Assembly: GCA_037367405.1 (NCBI GenBank)
Contig: JAZKJV010008269.1
Coordinates: forward strand, 1-64,000
Origin: Ottelia alismoides
Taxonomy: Eukaryota > Streptophyta > Magnoliopsida > Alismatales > Hydrocharitaceae
Direction: 5' to 3'
Length of the DNA: 64,000 bases
Positions 45,488 through 56,102 of the stretch are shown piece by piece; within the stretch, counting starts at the first letter, position 1, and every line of letters begins with the position of its first letter. The notes under the pieces are model-generated. The model saw only the letters and a program-made list of their open reading frames with translations. It did not search any database and was not told the DNA's origin. The position numbers and the translations under genes are program-made.

Positions 45488-46625
45488 GTGTTTGATGGGA
45501 GTACCTCATCGAGAGGTGTAACTTATATATCAGAATTACAAGTGCATCGCCTGCTATCTCAAGGGTGCGGAGGTTTTATTGCTCACGTTATTGGAAATCA
45601 AACCCATACGGAAGGAATAGAGGATGTTGAAGTAGTAAAGAACTTTCCAGATGTTTTTCCTGTAGATTTGTCTGGGCTTCCCCCACCACATGAGGTGGAG
45701 TTTGAGATTTCTCTCATTCCAGGAACTCAACCAATATCCATAGCAACATACAGGATGGCACCAGTTGAACTGAAGGAACTTAAAGTGCAGTTACAAGAGC
45801 TGTTGGAGAAGGGTTTCATACGCCTAGTACATCTCCATGGGGAGCACCTGTCCTTTTTGTTAAGAAGAAGGATGGATCTATGCGCATGTGTATAGATTAT
45901 CGACAGTTGAATAAGGTAACAATCAAGAATTGTTACCATTTACTGTGCATTGGTGATCTCTTTGATCATCTACAAGGATCATCCATCTTCTCCAAGATGG
46001 ATCTACGGCCTGGTTATCATCAGCTACGTATTCAGGATGTGGGTATACCTAAGTCTGCATTGAGAACCAGATACGATCAGTACGAGTTATTGGTGATGCC
46101 CTTTGGCTTGACGAATGCCCCATTAGAATTCGTGGACGTGACGGATCAGGTGTTTCAGTCTTTCCTCGACAACTTTGTTGTGGTTTTCATTGATGATGTC
46201 CTTATCTACTCTTGAGATGATAAGGAACATCACACACACTTACAGACAGTGCTGGAGACTTTGAGGAGGCACAAGCTATATGCAAAGTTTAGTAAGTGTG
46301 AGTTCTGGCTTCAAGAGGTATCATTCTTAGGTCATGTTATCTCAGGTTCAGGAGTTTCAGTGGATCCTGCAAAAATCGAAGCAGTTCTTAGTTGGGAACG
46401 ATCAAATAATGCGTTTGAGATCTGAAGCTTTCTTGGCTTAGCCGACTATTACAGACGGTTTGTAAAGGGATTTTCTCATATTGCCCTTCCCCTCACCCAG
46501 CTAACCAAGAAGGAGATTCCATATACTTGGTCAGAGGAGTGTGAGAATAGCTTCCAAACACTGAAGGAGAGGCTTACTACTACTCCAAACTTGACGATTC
46601 CATCGGGCATGGATGAATTCACGGT
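45488..46625 (+). pseudogene. Element C reverse transcriptase
   Basis: Begins VKNFPDVFPVDLSGLPPPHE and the segment HEVEFEISLIPGTQPISI. A frameshift near 45860 precedes [17 protein letters not shown]. It continues with [18 protein letters not shown], the segment [20 protein letters not shown], and the catalytic [12 protein letters not shown] (about 46175-46212). The next codon is TGA where Arg is usual (CGA to TGA). Beyond it are [20 protein letters not shown] and the segment FLGLADYYRRFVKGFS, typical of chromovirus RT. Another stop is at about 46423. Confidence 0.92.
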
Positions 46626-47136
46626 TTACACTGATGCATGAAAGGAGGGACTAGATGCAGTTTTGATGCAACATGGTAAGGTTGTTGCATATGGATCTCG
46701 ACAGTTGAAGCCGCATGAGCGAAATTACCCGACCCATGATATGGAATTGGCAGCAGTTGTCTTCGCTCTTAAAATGTGGAGACGCTATCTTTATGGGGTT
46801 GCTTTTGAAATCTTCACAGATCGTAAGAGCCTCAAGCATTTTTTTGATCAGAAGGAGCTTAATATGAGAAAAAGGAGATGGTTGAAGCTTTTAAAGGACT
46901 ATGAGTGCACCATCTCTTACCATCCTGGTAAGGCAAATGTGATTGTTGATGCACTTAGTCGTAGACCTCATTCAAGTGAATCTCATCCTCAGCTTAAAGC
47001 ATGGGATCTTCTTGTAGTTTTCAGTGATTGGCATCCATTTCAAAGTAGTCGAGAGACTGTCATAGTTCCATCCCCTTCTCGTCCAGAGTTAGTTGAGAGA
47101 ATCATCCAAGGGCAGCATGCAAACCTGAGTATGTAG
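46626..47136 (+). pseudogene. Element C RNase H
   Basis: The first catalytic segment VYTDA is followed by a TGA at 46639. Then come [20 protein letters not shown] with the conserved Glu and the segment [20 protein letters not shown] with the next Asp. The domain ends [18 protein letters not shown] (about 46920-46970). A TAG at 47134 separates it from integrase. Confidence 0.9.
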
Positions 47137-48384
47137 AGACTCAAGGAGAAGGCACTTGTGGGAACCTTAGTTGGCTTTTATTATCAAGATGGTGTGCTAG
47201 TAAGTGGGAATCGATTGTGTGTCCCAACAGACGTACGATTGAGGGAAGAAATAATGCATGAGGCACATAGTTCATGTTTATCGATACATCCTGGTGGTAC
47301 CAAGATGTATAAGGATTTGAAAAAGAACCTCTGGTGGAAGAAAATAAGAAGGGATGTGGCCAAGTTCGTAGCAAGTTGCTTGACGTGTCAACAAATTAAG
47401 GATGAGCATAAGAGGCCACTTGGACTTTTGCAATCTCTTCATATTCCTGAGTGGAAGTGTGAGGGTATATCTATGGATTTTGTGATGGGACTCCCTAAGG
47501 CCGCTAGTAGTCATGATCTCATCTAGGTCGTGTTTGACATGCTTATAAGTCAACACATTTCATACGTGAGCATGACATGCACTCCCATACAGCTTGCAGT
47601 GATCTTTATTAAGGATATTGTCAGACTTCATGGGTTGCTGAAGTAGATTGTATCTGATCATGATCCAAGGTTCACCTCTCATTATTGGAGAGAATTCATG
47701 AGTTCTTTAGAAGTGCAGTTGTGCCTCAGTTCTGCTTAACATTCACAGACCGATGGACAATCCGAGAGGACGATTCAAACACTAGAGGATCTACTTCGAG
47801 CATGTGTGCCGGAGTGGAAAGGGTCATGGAAGAACCATTTGTCATTAGTAGAATTTACGTATAATAACAGTTACCATGCCAGCATAGGCATGACCCCTTT
47901 TGAAGCATTGTATGGAAAGTGGTGTTCTACACCTCTAAGTTGGCAGGAGATTGGACATAACCTTTTACATAAGGTAGAGTACTTGGAGGAGACTGGTAAG
48001 GCAGTCAAGATAGCTTGGGAGAAATTGCTTACTGCACAAAGTAGGAAAAAGAGCTATAGCGACAGATGACACATTGATCTTAACTTTGAGGTTGGAGATT
48101 TTGTCTTCTTGAGAGTTTCACCCATGAAGGGGGTTCAACGATTTGGAGTGAAGGGGAAGTTGGCACCACAATTTGTTGGACCGTTCGAGATTCTCGAGAG
48201 GATTGGTAGAGTTTCATATAGGATTGCACTTCCTCCTCACCTTGTTGGTGTGCATGACGTCTTTCATATCTCCAACTTGAGAAAGTACATGCATGATCCA
48301 TCGTATGTGATTAATTATGACGATGTTCATGTGTACACTGATCTGAGTTATCTAGAGGAACCGATCGGGTCATCGATCGCTTAG
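47137..48384 (+). pseudogene. Element C integrase with GPY/F domain
   Basis: The zinc domain has HEAHSSCLSIHPGGTKMY and the segment CLTCQQIKDEH (about 47260-47410). The core has CEGISMDFVMGLPKAASS, IVSDHDPRFTSHYWREF and a QTDGQSERTIQTLEDLL segment, giving the three acidic residues. Stops are at 47524, 47644, 47737 and 48067. The GPY/F region reads FVGPFEILERIGRVSYRIAL, followed by DVFHISNLRKYMHDP (about 48175-48300). The frame ends at 48384, and the chromodomain follows in the next frame. Confidence 0.92.
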
Positions 48385-48518
48385 TGAAGAAGTTGAGGTA
48401 TAAGGAGATACCTTTGGTGAAGGTCCTTTGGCAACGATACAACTCTGAAGAGGCCACCTGTGAACCCGAGGCAGATATGTGGCGGGACTATCCACACCTC
48501 TTTGAAGGTAATCCATAA
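48372..48518 (+). pseudogene. Element C chromodomain (C-terminal targeting module)
   Basis: In a shifted frame after the integrase reads LVKKLRYKEIPLVKVLWQRY, then NSEEATCEPEADMWRDYPHL, ending TAA at 48516-48518. This KVLW-N-EEAT-E-M-YPHLF pattern is the chromodomain of Tekay/Del chromoviruses, which targets integration by binding chromatin. The usual Trp of EEATWE is Cys here. Confidence 0.88.
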
Positions 48519-48642
48519 GCTATACTTCCATCCTTTCAAGGTTGTTATCGTTTGCTCGATAGATTCCAACCTTTTAAGGTTGTTATGTTACACTTTTGCA
48601 TCCTAAGTCTCGGGGACGAGACTGATTTCAAGGTCGTTATGA

Positions 48643-51584
48643 TGTAACACCCTATAAATTTTGAATTTTTCTGATGTTTTAAAACCTAAGCGTCTCGTCG
48701 CAAGCTTTCCAACGAGTCCAAAAATGTATATTTCTGAGTTTGGATGTGGGGGATATGCGTGTTTTAGTGAAGAGGGTCATGGATGTTGAAAGGAATTATT
48801 GGTTACAGGTTTTTAATAATTAATTGTGGGTTAGAGTTATTTTAGGGTTTCTAAAACTAGGGTTTTAATCCTAAACTATATTAAGACCCTCGTCTTCATC
48901 TCCCCTCATTCCCACTCCTTTCCAAACCCTAATCCATCCTTCTTCCCCTCCCCAAGTCATTATCTTATCTCATTTTTCCCTCTCCTTCTCCAGAGAACCA
49001 AAGGGAGAATGGTGCAACCACCATTAACGGATTATTGCGGAACTCCATAACTTCACGGCAACAAGAAAAGGAGGAGCGCCATCGTAAGGGAAAGACACCT
49101 CTCTCATCGGATTCTTGATCGAGCGATCAAGCATACATATCGGAGGTGTACGCTAGCATAGGCAATAGATCTAGATTTTCTCCTTTGTTTCCCGTGTATC
49201 TCGCGATTATGAGGTTTATCGTTTTGGGGATTGTTTTCGTTAGATTTCGATCCGACCCCATGATAGCCTCTTGTTGTTGGTTAGCATGATTTGTTTTCCT
49301 TCAAATCATGTTTGTTCGTGCTTTTCACGTATAATTCTAGTTGGATATTATTATTATTATTCATATTTCTGACCTTACAGTATCTATTGTGATTTGTCAC
49401 TATAAGCATTATTAGGTTCACACATGGGGTTAATCAAATATTATTAAAGTTCATTGTGGTAGATCTCTTTGGATCCATGCAAACTCTTTCTTAAATCACG
49501 TTTAAATGTGTTGTAGACAATATGCCATGATGTATGTCTTATGATGTTAGTCCCTACGGCATTAACGTGTGAAATGTCACCATTGTTTGATGATTATGCG
49601 CACATGGGTTTAGATATAAAGATTTCTTTATTGCTCAGGACACTAATGATTTTAGGATATTAGTGTATCATGTAGTGAATGTTATTAAGTTTATAATTTA
49701 TGGATTTTGGTGATATCTATATAGTTTTGAGGCTCCACTTGATATTAGATCATGGCACGATTTTCTACATGGTGGTCTTACGATAATATGATTCTGGAAA
49801 TTTTGTAGGAACCATCATCTTATTGCTATATTATGTGATAGTATGTGGGTCATTCTTAACATTGCAATCCTTTAAGATATATTTTTTTATCCCTAGATTA
49901 ACAAATGTTATTATAGGATCTTATGATATCAAGCCATAACGAACGTGTAGGATTTGCACATAATATTTCTTGGATATATATATATATATTGTAATCAATT
50001 TTTTGTGATGGTCCCTTCGAGACTGCGAGCTATATTTAGTATAGATAAGTCTTCCCAATGATGTAAGCACCCTTTGTTGTGACTTCAATTAATATTTTAA
50101 GGTGGTCATTCAGGTGTAGATCTTGTCAAAGACATGATCTTAATTGCATGCTTAATATTAATCCAACCCTTCAATTTATGTATATCGTGTAATGCATGAT
50201 CGTTTCCGCCTTTACCTTTTCTACATTAATCTGATTTTCGTACGTCATTGGAGCATCTTTTTTTATGTACAGTACTATGCATAAGAAAATGTCGTAGTTT
50301 CACATTTCTAGATGGCACTTCTCGCTTTGATCTTATGGAATATATTTACCATCCTTTTTGGATTCAGTGTTGCACGAGGGTATCTGATCGATCTTTTGTT
50401 CCTCTTATAAATTGATTCGTAAAGAAGCTTGAATCAAATTACTTAGAGCCTCCCCGTTTTATTGGTAGTGTGTCGAATGCAGGTAGTCATACACTTTAAT
50501 AAATGTAAAGAGCTAAATGTATGGTTTGTGACACTAGGATTGTCATATTGAATAGGTCGTTTGATCATTGGTGGATATCATTGATAAGTTCCAAGGCCTT
50601 TCACTTTTCGAGTAAAGAATATCAATGAATGTGGGAAGGAAAAGATAAATACTACAAGGTGGGTGCACACCCTTGTGGTCCGGCTGAGCCGACAGTGAGT
50701 CTTCCCCACTCGAGGGGCATCATAGAGTGGGGTGGTAGTAGAAACTCTGGTGGAATTTAGATGGATGCATGCGTGCATCGCATCATACGGATCCATTTTA
50801 TTGAACTTGTTTTGGAGCGAGCGAGACTCCTCCGGTAGACTCGACTGACAAAGTTCCGACTCTCAGGGCTTGTATGCCCCATCTCGATGTCAGAATACTA
50901 ACAATTGGACTAGTTGAAGGATCACGCTTGCGCACAGGTTTTATGTTGCACCCTGAATGTGGTCTTGCAAGCTTCATTCCTAATGCAGGCTTTCTCCTTT
51001 GACGGGCGAGTCTGGGATAAATACATGAAAATATGGATTAAGAGATGTCAATAAATAGGTTTTAATTGCATAGATGTTAAAGGTATGGAATATAGTTGTT
51101 TGTATATTGTTAGATGTTGTTAAAACATTAAACATGTTCAGTTACTGCATTTGCTTTACCTACCAATAAGTCCTTAATTATAATTTTATTTTATCCGTAC
51201 TGGGTCAGTTGACTCACAAGTTACATTCTTTGGAAATCCAACATGTAGTGTAGAGCAGGACACGGAGGCTCGTATTTTCGGAGGTGCATCTGCAGGACAG
51301 TGTTGAGGTCTAGTTTCGTAATTGTTTTGTTCCCCTCCTTTCCATCGATTTTTGATGTAATAAGGAGACTTTGAGATTTTATTGTTATCTTTATGTGGAC
51401 ATTTGTTTATCAATGGAAGGTTAACTTTTCCCCATACCTTTCTTTTTGTATGAATGGTATATCATGCAGGTTGTTTATAATTGTTGTTGGGTAATCTTGT
51501 GAATCGGTGTTGAGATGCACTACCGTCGAGGCAGAGCATTATATTGGGTGTTGAGATGCGCTACCGTCGAGGCGGGGCGTTATA
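48643..51584 (+). repeat. Element C 3' LTR (2942 bp)
   Basis: Counterpart of 40811-43782, starting TGTAACACCC and ending GTTATA. A possible TATA box (TATATTAAG, about 48878) is followed by a C/T-rich stretch; the 5' copy reads TACATTAAG there. Upstream of it no strong polypurine tract remains (TTCAAGGTCGTTATGA), so the PPT is decayed. Confidence 0.92.
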
Positions 51585-51589
51585 ATATG
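51585..51589 (+). repeat. Target-site duplication of element C, right copy
   Basis: ATATG, identical to 40806-40810. Confidence 0.9.
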
Positions 51590-52555
51590 TCTAAATATGC
51601 ACATGCCATTACGTTGAAGACCTAACCAAGGTCCATATACCAACGCGTTGGTGTGGATATAAGGATATATGAGATGTATGATCTCTCAAATGGATCATAC
51701 ATGTTCATTCGTGAAGAACCGGTAGACATAGATCACTTATAAGATATTTGAGTTCAAGTAGAACTCCATGCATGGTCGTCTTGTTTGAAATAAGACATGA
51801 ATTTGAGATATTAATATATACTTTTGGAAAGTGTATGATTAATATTGTCGCTCGATTGAAAAATCTTATGATAATCCCTGGAAGGAGACTGTCAAACAAG
51901 GATTTGAACTTCGGGTATATCAAGGTCTTCTAGTATGAAGGATGATGGAGTATCGGGAATACTCTAGTTTGAAGCTATCTTAATAGATAATTTACTATGA
52001 CACTTCCATTATGAGTGCATGATGAAAGCGGATGGATTTTCTTGACTCCATCTCATGGATTAATGATATAAAAATTAATTGTATTAAGTCTTATTTTATT
52101 AGATTCAATTCCAATTCCATTCAATGTTCAAATATTGGAAATAAGAATGAAAATGGAGGTGAACTCATTTCAAGAGCTCCTTTCTAAGCTCAAAAAGGTT
52201 TGGATAATGATTAGAAATAGAGGTGGAAGCTGAGCTCATCACTTCGTTGGGCTCCCATAGAGTGTGAATCATTTCAGCTCAAGCTCAAAAACAAAGTGTA
52301 TTATATTACACTAAAAATGATTTTAAATCTGAAACTGAATAATTATCCAAGTTTCAAATCATTATATGTGGATAATATGATCTCCCCGACATTATCTGCA
52401 AGTATCCTACATAACTATTCACAAGTCTTAATTGGATTAGGACTTGTACTTAATGATATCAATATTGTAGTGTAATTATTATTATCCTTTATATGTCTAT
52501 CCACGATTAGTGAATATTAAGACATAATAATTTATATATATATGTGAATATTGTG
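51590..52555 (+). repeat. Element D 3' LTR, continuation after element C
   Basis: Follows C's right target duplication and so belongs to D's LTR. It is AT-rich with no gene. It ends at an imprecise junction (about 52540-52600) with minus-strand element E. Sequence equivalent to 1-963 does not appear, so the end of this LTR seems to be deleted. Confidence 0.6.
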
Positions 52556-52559
52556 ACTC

Positions 52560-53640
52560 CTCTTGTGAGTTATGTCACCCAAGAACTGAAGATTGTGATC
52601 CTCATCACATTTGTTCTCCTCACGAAGAGGAGTATGATGAAAAAAATGCTTCTGTCTCAAAAAAGTATACTTTTTAAGTGGTAGAGTAACCAAGGAAAAA
52701 ACTTTTGTAGATCTAAGATCCCATTTTAAAAGTTAGGACCATTAGGGCATGTTTGGCTGCAGGGTTGGGCAGGGTTGGCCCAACCCTTGTTACTATTCAC
52801 AGGGGTACTTCCTCCTCACAGATTACTATTCACCCACCCCAACCCAGCCCAACCCAACCCTGTCCAACCCAGATATTAGTGTGCAGGAAGCATATTAGAT
52901 TGAAAGGAGCTTAACCAGAAAGACTCGCACAAACAGATAGTCTCCATTAACGACTCGGGATGGAATATGATCCATTAGATACACAACAGTAAGGACAACT
53001 TTACCCCAATATCTTTTTGGCACATTTCTTTAAAAAAGTAGGGTTTGTGTAATTTCGAGAATATGTCTTTCTCATATCAATGGCATTTTATTGAGGTGTA
53101 TGCGCGCAAGAAGTCTCATGGATTATGCATCTCTATTAAATATATCTTGAAGCGAATTAGACATATACTCTTGTGCATTATCAGAATGGGAAGTCTTGAT
53201 TTTTCCATCATGCTGGCGTTCAACTAACTAAATAAATTCATTCACTGACATGTATAGGAACATCAATTATATTCTTAAAAAGGTAAATAGTAGTATGTAA
53301 TTTATTGACCAATCATCAAAAAAAATACAAAATAACGTTAGAACTGTCGCATAGTCGCATTGCAAGGTCCCCAAACATTAGAATGAACAAGATCATAGAC
53401 ATAGCGAGATTTACTCTTGGATGAAGGAAAAGATGTTTGAGTTTGCTTATACAACTGACAAACTTCACAACTAAAGATAGTATTTGCCACATCAGAGAAA
53501 ATCTCAAGCATCACATTTTTCAATAGCAAGAAACTAATATGAGCAAGGCATTCATGCCATCGTTTAACCAAGACAGAACTATCATTTTTAGTTACAAAAT
53601 CCCAAATCATGAAGCACATGAGTAACCACCCCAAGCAAGA
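52560..53640 (-). pseudogene. Element E integrase (copia), broken
   Basis: The pre-integrase domain is open at 53338-53634: VKRWHECLAHISFLLLKNVM and CEVCQLYKQTQTSFPSSK, then YVYDLVHSNVWGP with the first core Asp. Downstream, a segment with SNSLQDIFNRD-like spelling and HTPQ (about 53090-53140) marks the third-Glu region, and PKRYWGKVVLTVVYLMDHIP (about 52955-53015) the C-terminal part. The connector FLGYSTT and FETEAFFSS lie near 52640-52700. The coding is interrupted by the 131-bp insert at 52745; removing it with one TTA rejoins the connector. Confidence 0.8.
52745..52875. mobile_element. Small Harbinger-like MITE remnant
   Basis: Starts GGGCATGTTTGGCTGCAGGG after TTA (52742-52744) and is followed by TTA at 52876-52878. 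The inner inverted repeat is clear: AGGGTTGGGCAGGGTTGG on the left against CCAACCCTGTCCAACCC on the right. The expected CCAAACATGCCC at the right tip is missing. TTA duplication and a GGG-TGTTTGG tip are features of PIF/Harbinger MITEs. Confidence 0.55.
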
Positions 53641-54200
53641 AGATGATAAAGACCATCAATTACCAAGCCAATCCCAATCTTCCTCCTCACCACCAAGTCT
53701 TACAGCACACAAAGGTTCTTCTCAAAGACTATTCTGCAATTCAATTCCTTTGTAATTTTACTGACATAAAGAAGATTTATTGGAAATTTTGTAACGTGCA
53801 AAATATCATGAAGAAGAAAGCGATCAACTACAAAAATGCATGATCCCTTTCCGGAGCGTTAGCAACAGTAACTTTGTCCTTATCCTTATCTGAGTACATT
53901 TTGTACTCATGGAACATTTTTGAATCACCTGGCATATAATCAGAAGCATCACTTTCAATGATCTACTCGAAAGAGGTAGAAATGTTACTTTCAAATTTCT
54001 TTATAGCAAGGGCTTGAACGTTCTTTTGAGTTTCCTCAGAGCTCGAGTCCTCAGTCAAAACTTTCTTCAATAATCCTTGTAATTCTTTTATCTGGTCACG
54101 AGAAACCCTTTTTGTTTTCCCAACGAAAGGGGTAGAGGGATTAGCAGCAATAGCAACAAGATGCTTTCCTTTGTTTGTGAAATGAGGATGGGCATGTGAT
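53641..54200 (-). pseudogene. Element E protease region
   Basis: On the minus strand the copia protease start reads IIESDASDYMPGDSKMF (about 53915-53970), where WIIDSGATDHMTG is usual, so the catalytic D-S-G is E-S-D. A linker with EDSSSEETQKNVQALAIKKF precedes it and INLLYVSKITKELNCRIVF-like sequence follows. Stops are present. Confidence 0.7.
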
Positions 54201-54962
54201 CTGCCTTAAATAAGGCTTAGGTTTTTTCCAGGATATGGTACCAACAACAGTCACTTGTGTTACCGGATCGTTTGCAGTGAGTACATTTCCGCTCATTTTT
54301 CATAACATCATGCATAAAACTGACAAAGACAGAGTGTTCAACATGCCTATCATTCACAAGTAACAAATGTTGCTCTTCTACAAGAACTAGATTCTACACT
54401 TGTTCAACGGATTCAATATTTCTGAAGTTAAGGAATAGACTTCTAATATTTTCAAACACATGATCCAATCCACCGAGTAAGGTATATATCTTGATTATTC
54501 ATTGCCATTTCCAAAAAAAAATCTCTTCATCACAAGGACATTTCCAATTTTCTTCATAGTGATAATCGATATCCTCCCATTTAGATGTCAGCAATGCATA
54601 TTTAAACGGAAACAGACAAATCTCCTTGATGAAGATTATGCATTTCTCTATTCAGCTGATAATTTTTTTATATTTTGTTGTCTCCGACCATACATGCTCT
54701 CAAGAGTCTGCCACATCTCTCGAGAAGCCTTCTGTTGAAGAATCAAATTCTCGACGAACATAGAGTTAACAATCCATGTCTTAACAAGCCTGTCTTATGA
54801 TACCAAGCTTCCCAAGCTTCATCCTTAGACACAGGTTGTTTCTTCTTACTGGTAAAATGACCAAGTTTGCCACGAGCAACAAAGGCCATCTCCATTATCG
54901 TAGACCAAATAGCATAATTAGCGAGAGTAAGTTTAATTGTGGTGATTTGGATGGGAAAGTTT
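54201..54962 (-). pseudogene. Element E gag (copia, UBN2-type)
   Basis: Pieces on the minus strand: LTLANYAIWSTIMEMAFVAR, then GKLGHFTSKKKQPVSKDEAW (about 54830-54950), a LLERCGRLLRACMVGDN-like shifted segment, then the knuckle CTHCKRSGNTSDCCWYH (about 54240-54295) with His missing. The order is that of copia gags with an N-terminal DUF4219/UBN2 region. Several frameshifts and stops. Confidence 0.75.
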
Positions 54963-55456
54963 TCACTTTGTTGTACATGTTTGCATCACTTTTTTCCCTT
55001 CAGTCACGAGACAGAAAAAACCACAAGCACAACACAAGAAAACAAGGTGAAACAGAAACCAAAACTTGTGCAGAAATAGCACAACCGCATGCAGAGAAAA
55101 CAGTAATAGAAGAATAAGAGAAGATGATGCAAACCCTCGATAACATGGAGCACAGAACATCGGCAGAAGTGTGCTTTTGAGAAAGGAAAAAATACAGAAG
55201 CAGAAGACAACCAACACAGCAACCTCAAGCCTTTTGAACTGCAGAAACAACCGCAACCATAGCCTTTCAAACCACAGCCACAACCACCCAAAACAAGGCA
55301 CAGTGAAAGCCTTAGCTTCGTGTTGCAACAACCGCAAGCCTTTCGAACAGCAGTAGCACCAATGCGAAAAACAAGAACACGAGAGCAGAAGCAGCAGCAA
55401 GAACGAGCTACCTCCAAGGGATGGAGCTCTAGGGCACGAATCTGATATCAACAGCA
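54963..55456 (-). other. Element E leader between PBS and gag
   Basis: About 490 bp. The minus strand is open for 162 codons (54963-55451), rich in Leu, Cys and Phe, but the stretch consists of CAR/GAR-rich imperfect repeats on the other strand, and no family resembles it. Treated as leader, not as a gene. Confidence 0.5.
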
Positions 55457-55470
55457 GGGCTATGATACCA
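55457..55470 (-). other. Primer-binding site of element E (tRNA-iMet)
   Basis: On the minus strand TGGTATCATAGCCC, directly adjacent to the LTR; one mismatch to TGGTATCAGAGCCC. Confidence 0.85.
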
Positions 55471-55581
55471 TGTTAAACAAATCACCCAAGTAGACACAAT
55501 GGATTAAGTGGAAACATCTCAAATTGAGAGGGAAAACCACGTACGCGTTGAAGCCTCTGGCGTCCTAACCCCAAACAATGA

Positions 55582-55970
55582 GGGGACGTTCGGGTGACGG
55601 GTTAAACTCCCCTTTGGGGAGTTTACCCCCCTTACCCCACATCCCCCTCTCTCCCCGTGGGCCCCACTTTATTCCTTTTTTAAAAAATTAAATAAATCAC
55701 TTTTACATTATTAATCCTATCAAAAAATAATATATTATACCATCATATCATATAAAAATTATAAACTACTCCATTTCTACTCACTTTTCCAAACTTCAAT
55801 ATAATCACATCACAATAGCTAATCACTTTTTCAAACTTCAATACAATCATATCACTCCAAACCCACTTCTAACCCACCCCCAGTTTAACCCTCTATCCAA
55901 ACACCAAAATCCAAAAACGGGTTACCCTCTACCAGTTTAACCCGCTTTAACCCGCCAACCAAACGCACCC
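55582..55970. mobile_element. 389-bp inverted-repeat DNA transposon (Harbinger-like)
   Basis: The 25-bp terminal inverted repeats match at 20 positions: GGGGACGTTCGGGTGACGGG on the left, and GGGTGCGTTTGGTTGGCGGG on the reverse strand at the right. TGA flanks both sides (55579-55581 and 55971-55973). It is noncoding. The 3-bp duplication and GGG-N-GTTTGG tip suggest a PIF/Harbinger-type nonautonomous element, although TWA is the usual target. Confidence 0.75.
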
Positions 55971-55999
55971 TGAGGGTTTCTACTATATGCCGTTTTCAT

Positions 56000-56061
56000 G
56001 GGGTGAGTTACATATATGAGTAGGGTAAATGGGGTGAGTTACATATATCAGTAGGGTAAAT
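56000..56061 (-). repeat. Two 31-bp direct repeats in E's LTR
   Basis: GGGGTGAGTTACATATATGA at 56000 recurs at 56031 with two changes. The repeats lie in the U3-like half, where enhancer repeats are common in copia LTRs. Confidence 0.85.
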
Positions 56062-56102
56062 GGGTCCTCAGCCAAGATCCATTTACCAATATGCATGTAA
56101 CA

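Larger units (their letters stand above)
40811..51584 (+). mobile_element. Element C: Tekay/Del-like chromovirus (Ty3/gypsy)
   Basis: A 10.8-kb element with LTRs of 2972 and 2942 bp, a perfect tRNA-iMet PBS, gag with zinc knuckle, protease, RT, RNase H and integrase with GPY/F and a C-terminal chromodomain. Domain order, sizes and the KVLWQRYNSEEAT-type chromodomain fit the Tekay (Del) clade. It is inserted in D's 3' LTR with an ATATG duplication. Stops and frameshifts kill all genes. By eye about 17 of the first 160 LTR bases differ, so it appears older than elements A and B. Confidence 0.92.
52555..56102 (-). mobile_element. Element E: 3'-truncated Ty1/copia, minus strand
   Basis: Reading right to left: 5' LTR (55471-56102, with a DNA-transposon insert), PBS, leader, gag with zinc knuckle, protease, and integrase to its C-terminal connector near 52560. 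RT, RNase H and the 3' LTR are missing, and the element joins element D's LTR. All frames are broken. It carries two small inverted-repeat insertions (52745-52875 and 55582-55970). Confidence 0.85.
55471..56102 (-). repeat. Element E 5' LTR with insertion
   Basis: On the minus strand it starts TGTTACATGC (at 56102) and ends TTTAACA (at 55471), with TGTTA/TAACA inverted ends. Without the 389-bp insert it is about 240 bp, a short copia LTR. It contains two 31-bp tandem copies (56000-56061) in its upstream part. Confidence 0.8.

Noticed and set aside
54963..55451. 162-codon Leu/Cys-rich frame on the minus strand
   Set aside because: It lies between PBS and gag of element E in a leader of purine-rich imperfect repeats; a second overlapping frame is equally open and neither resembles a protein family.
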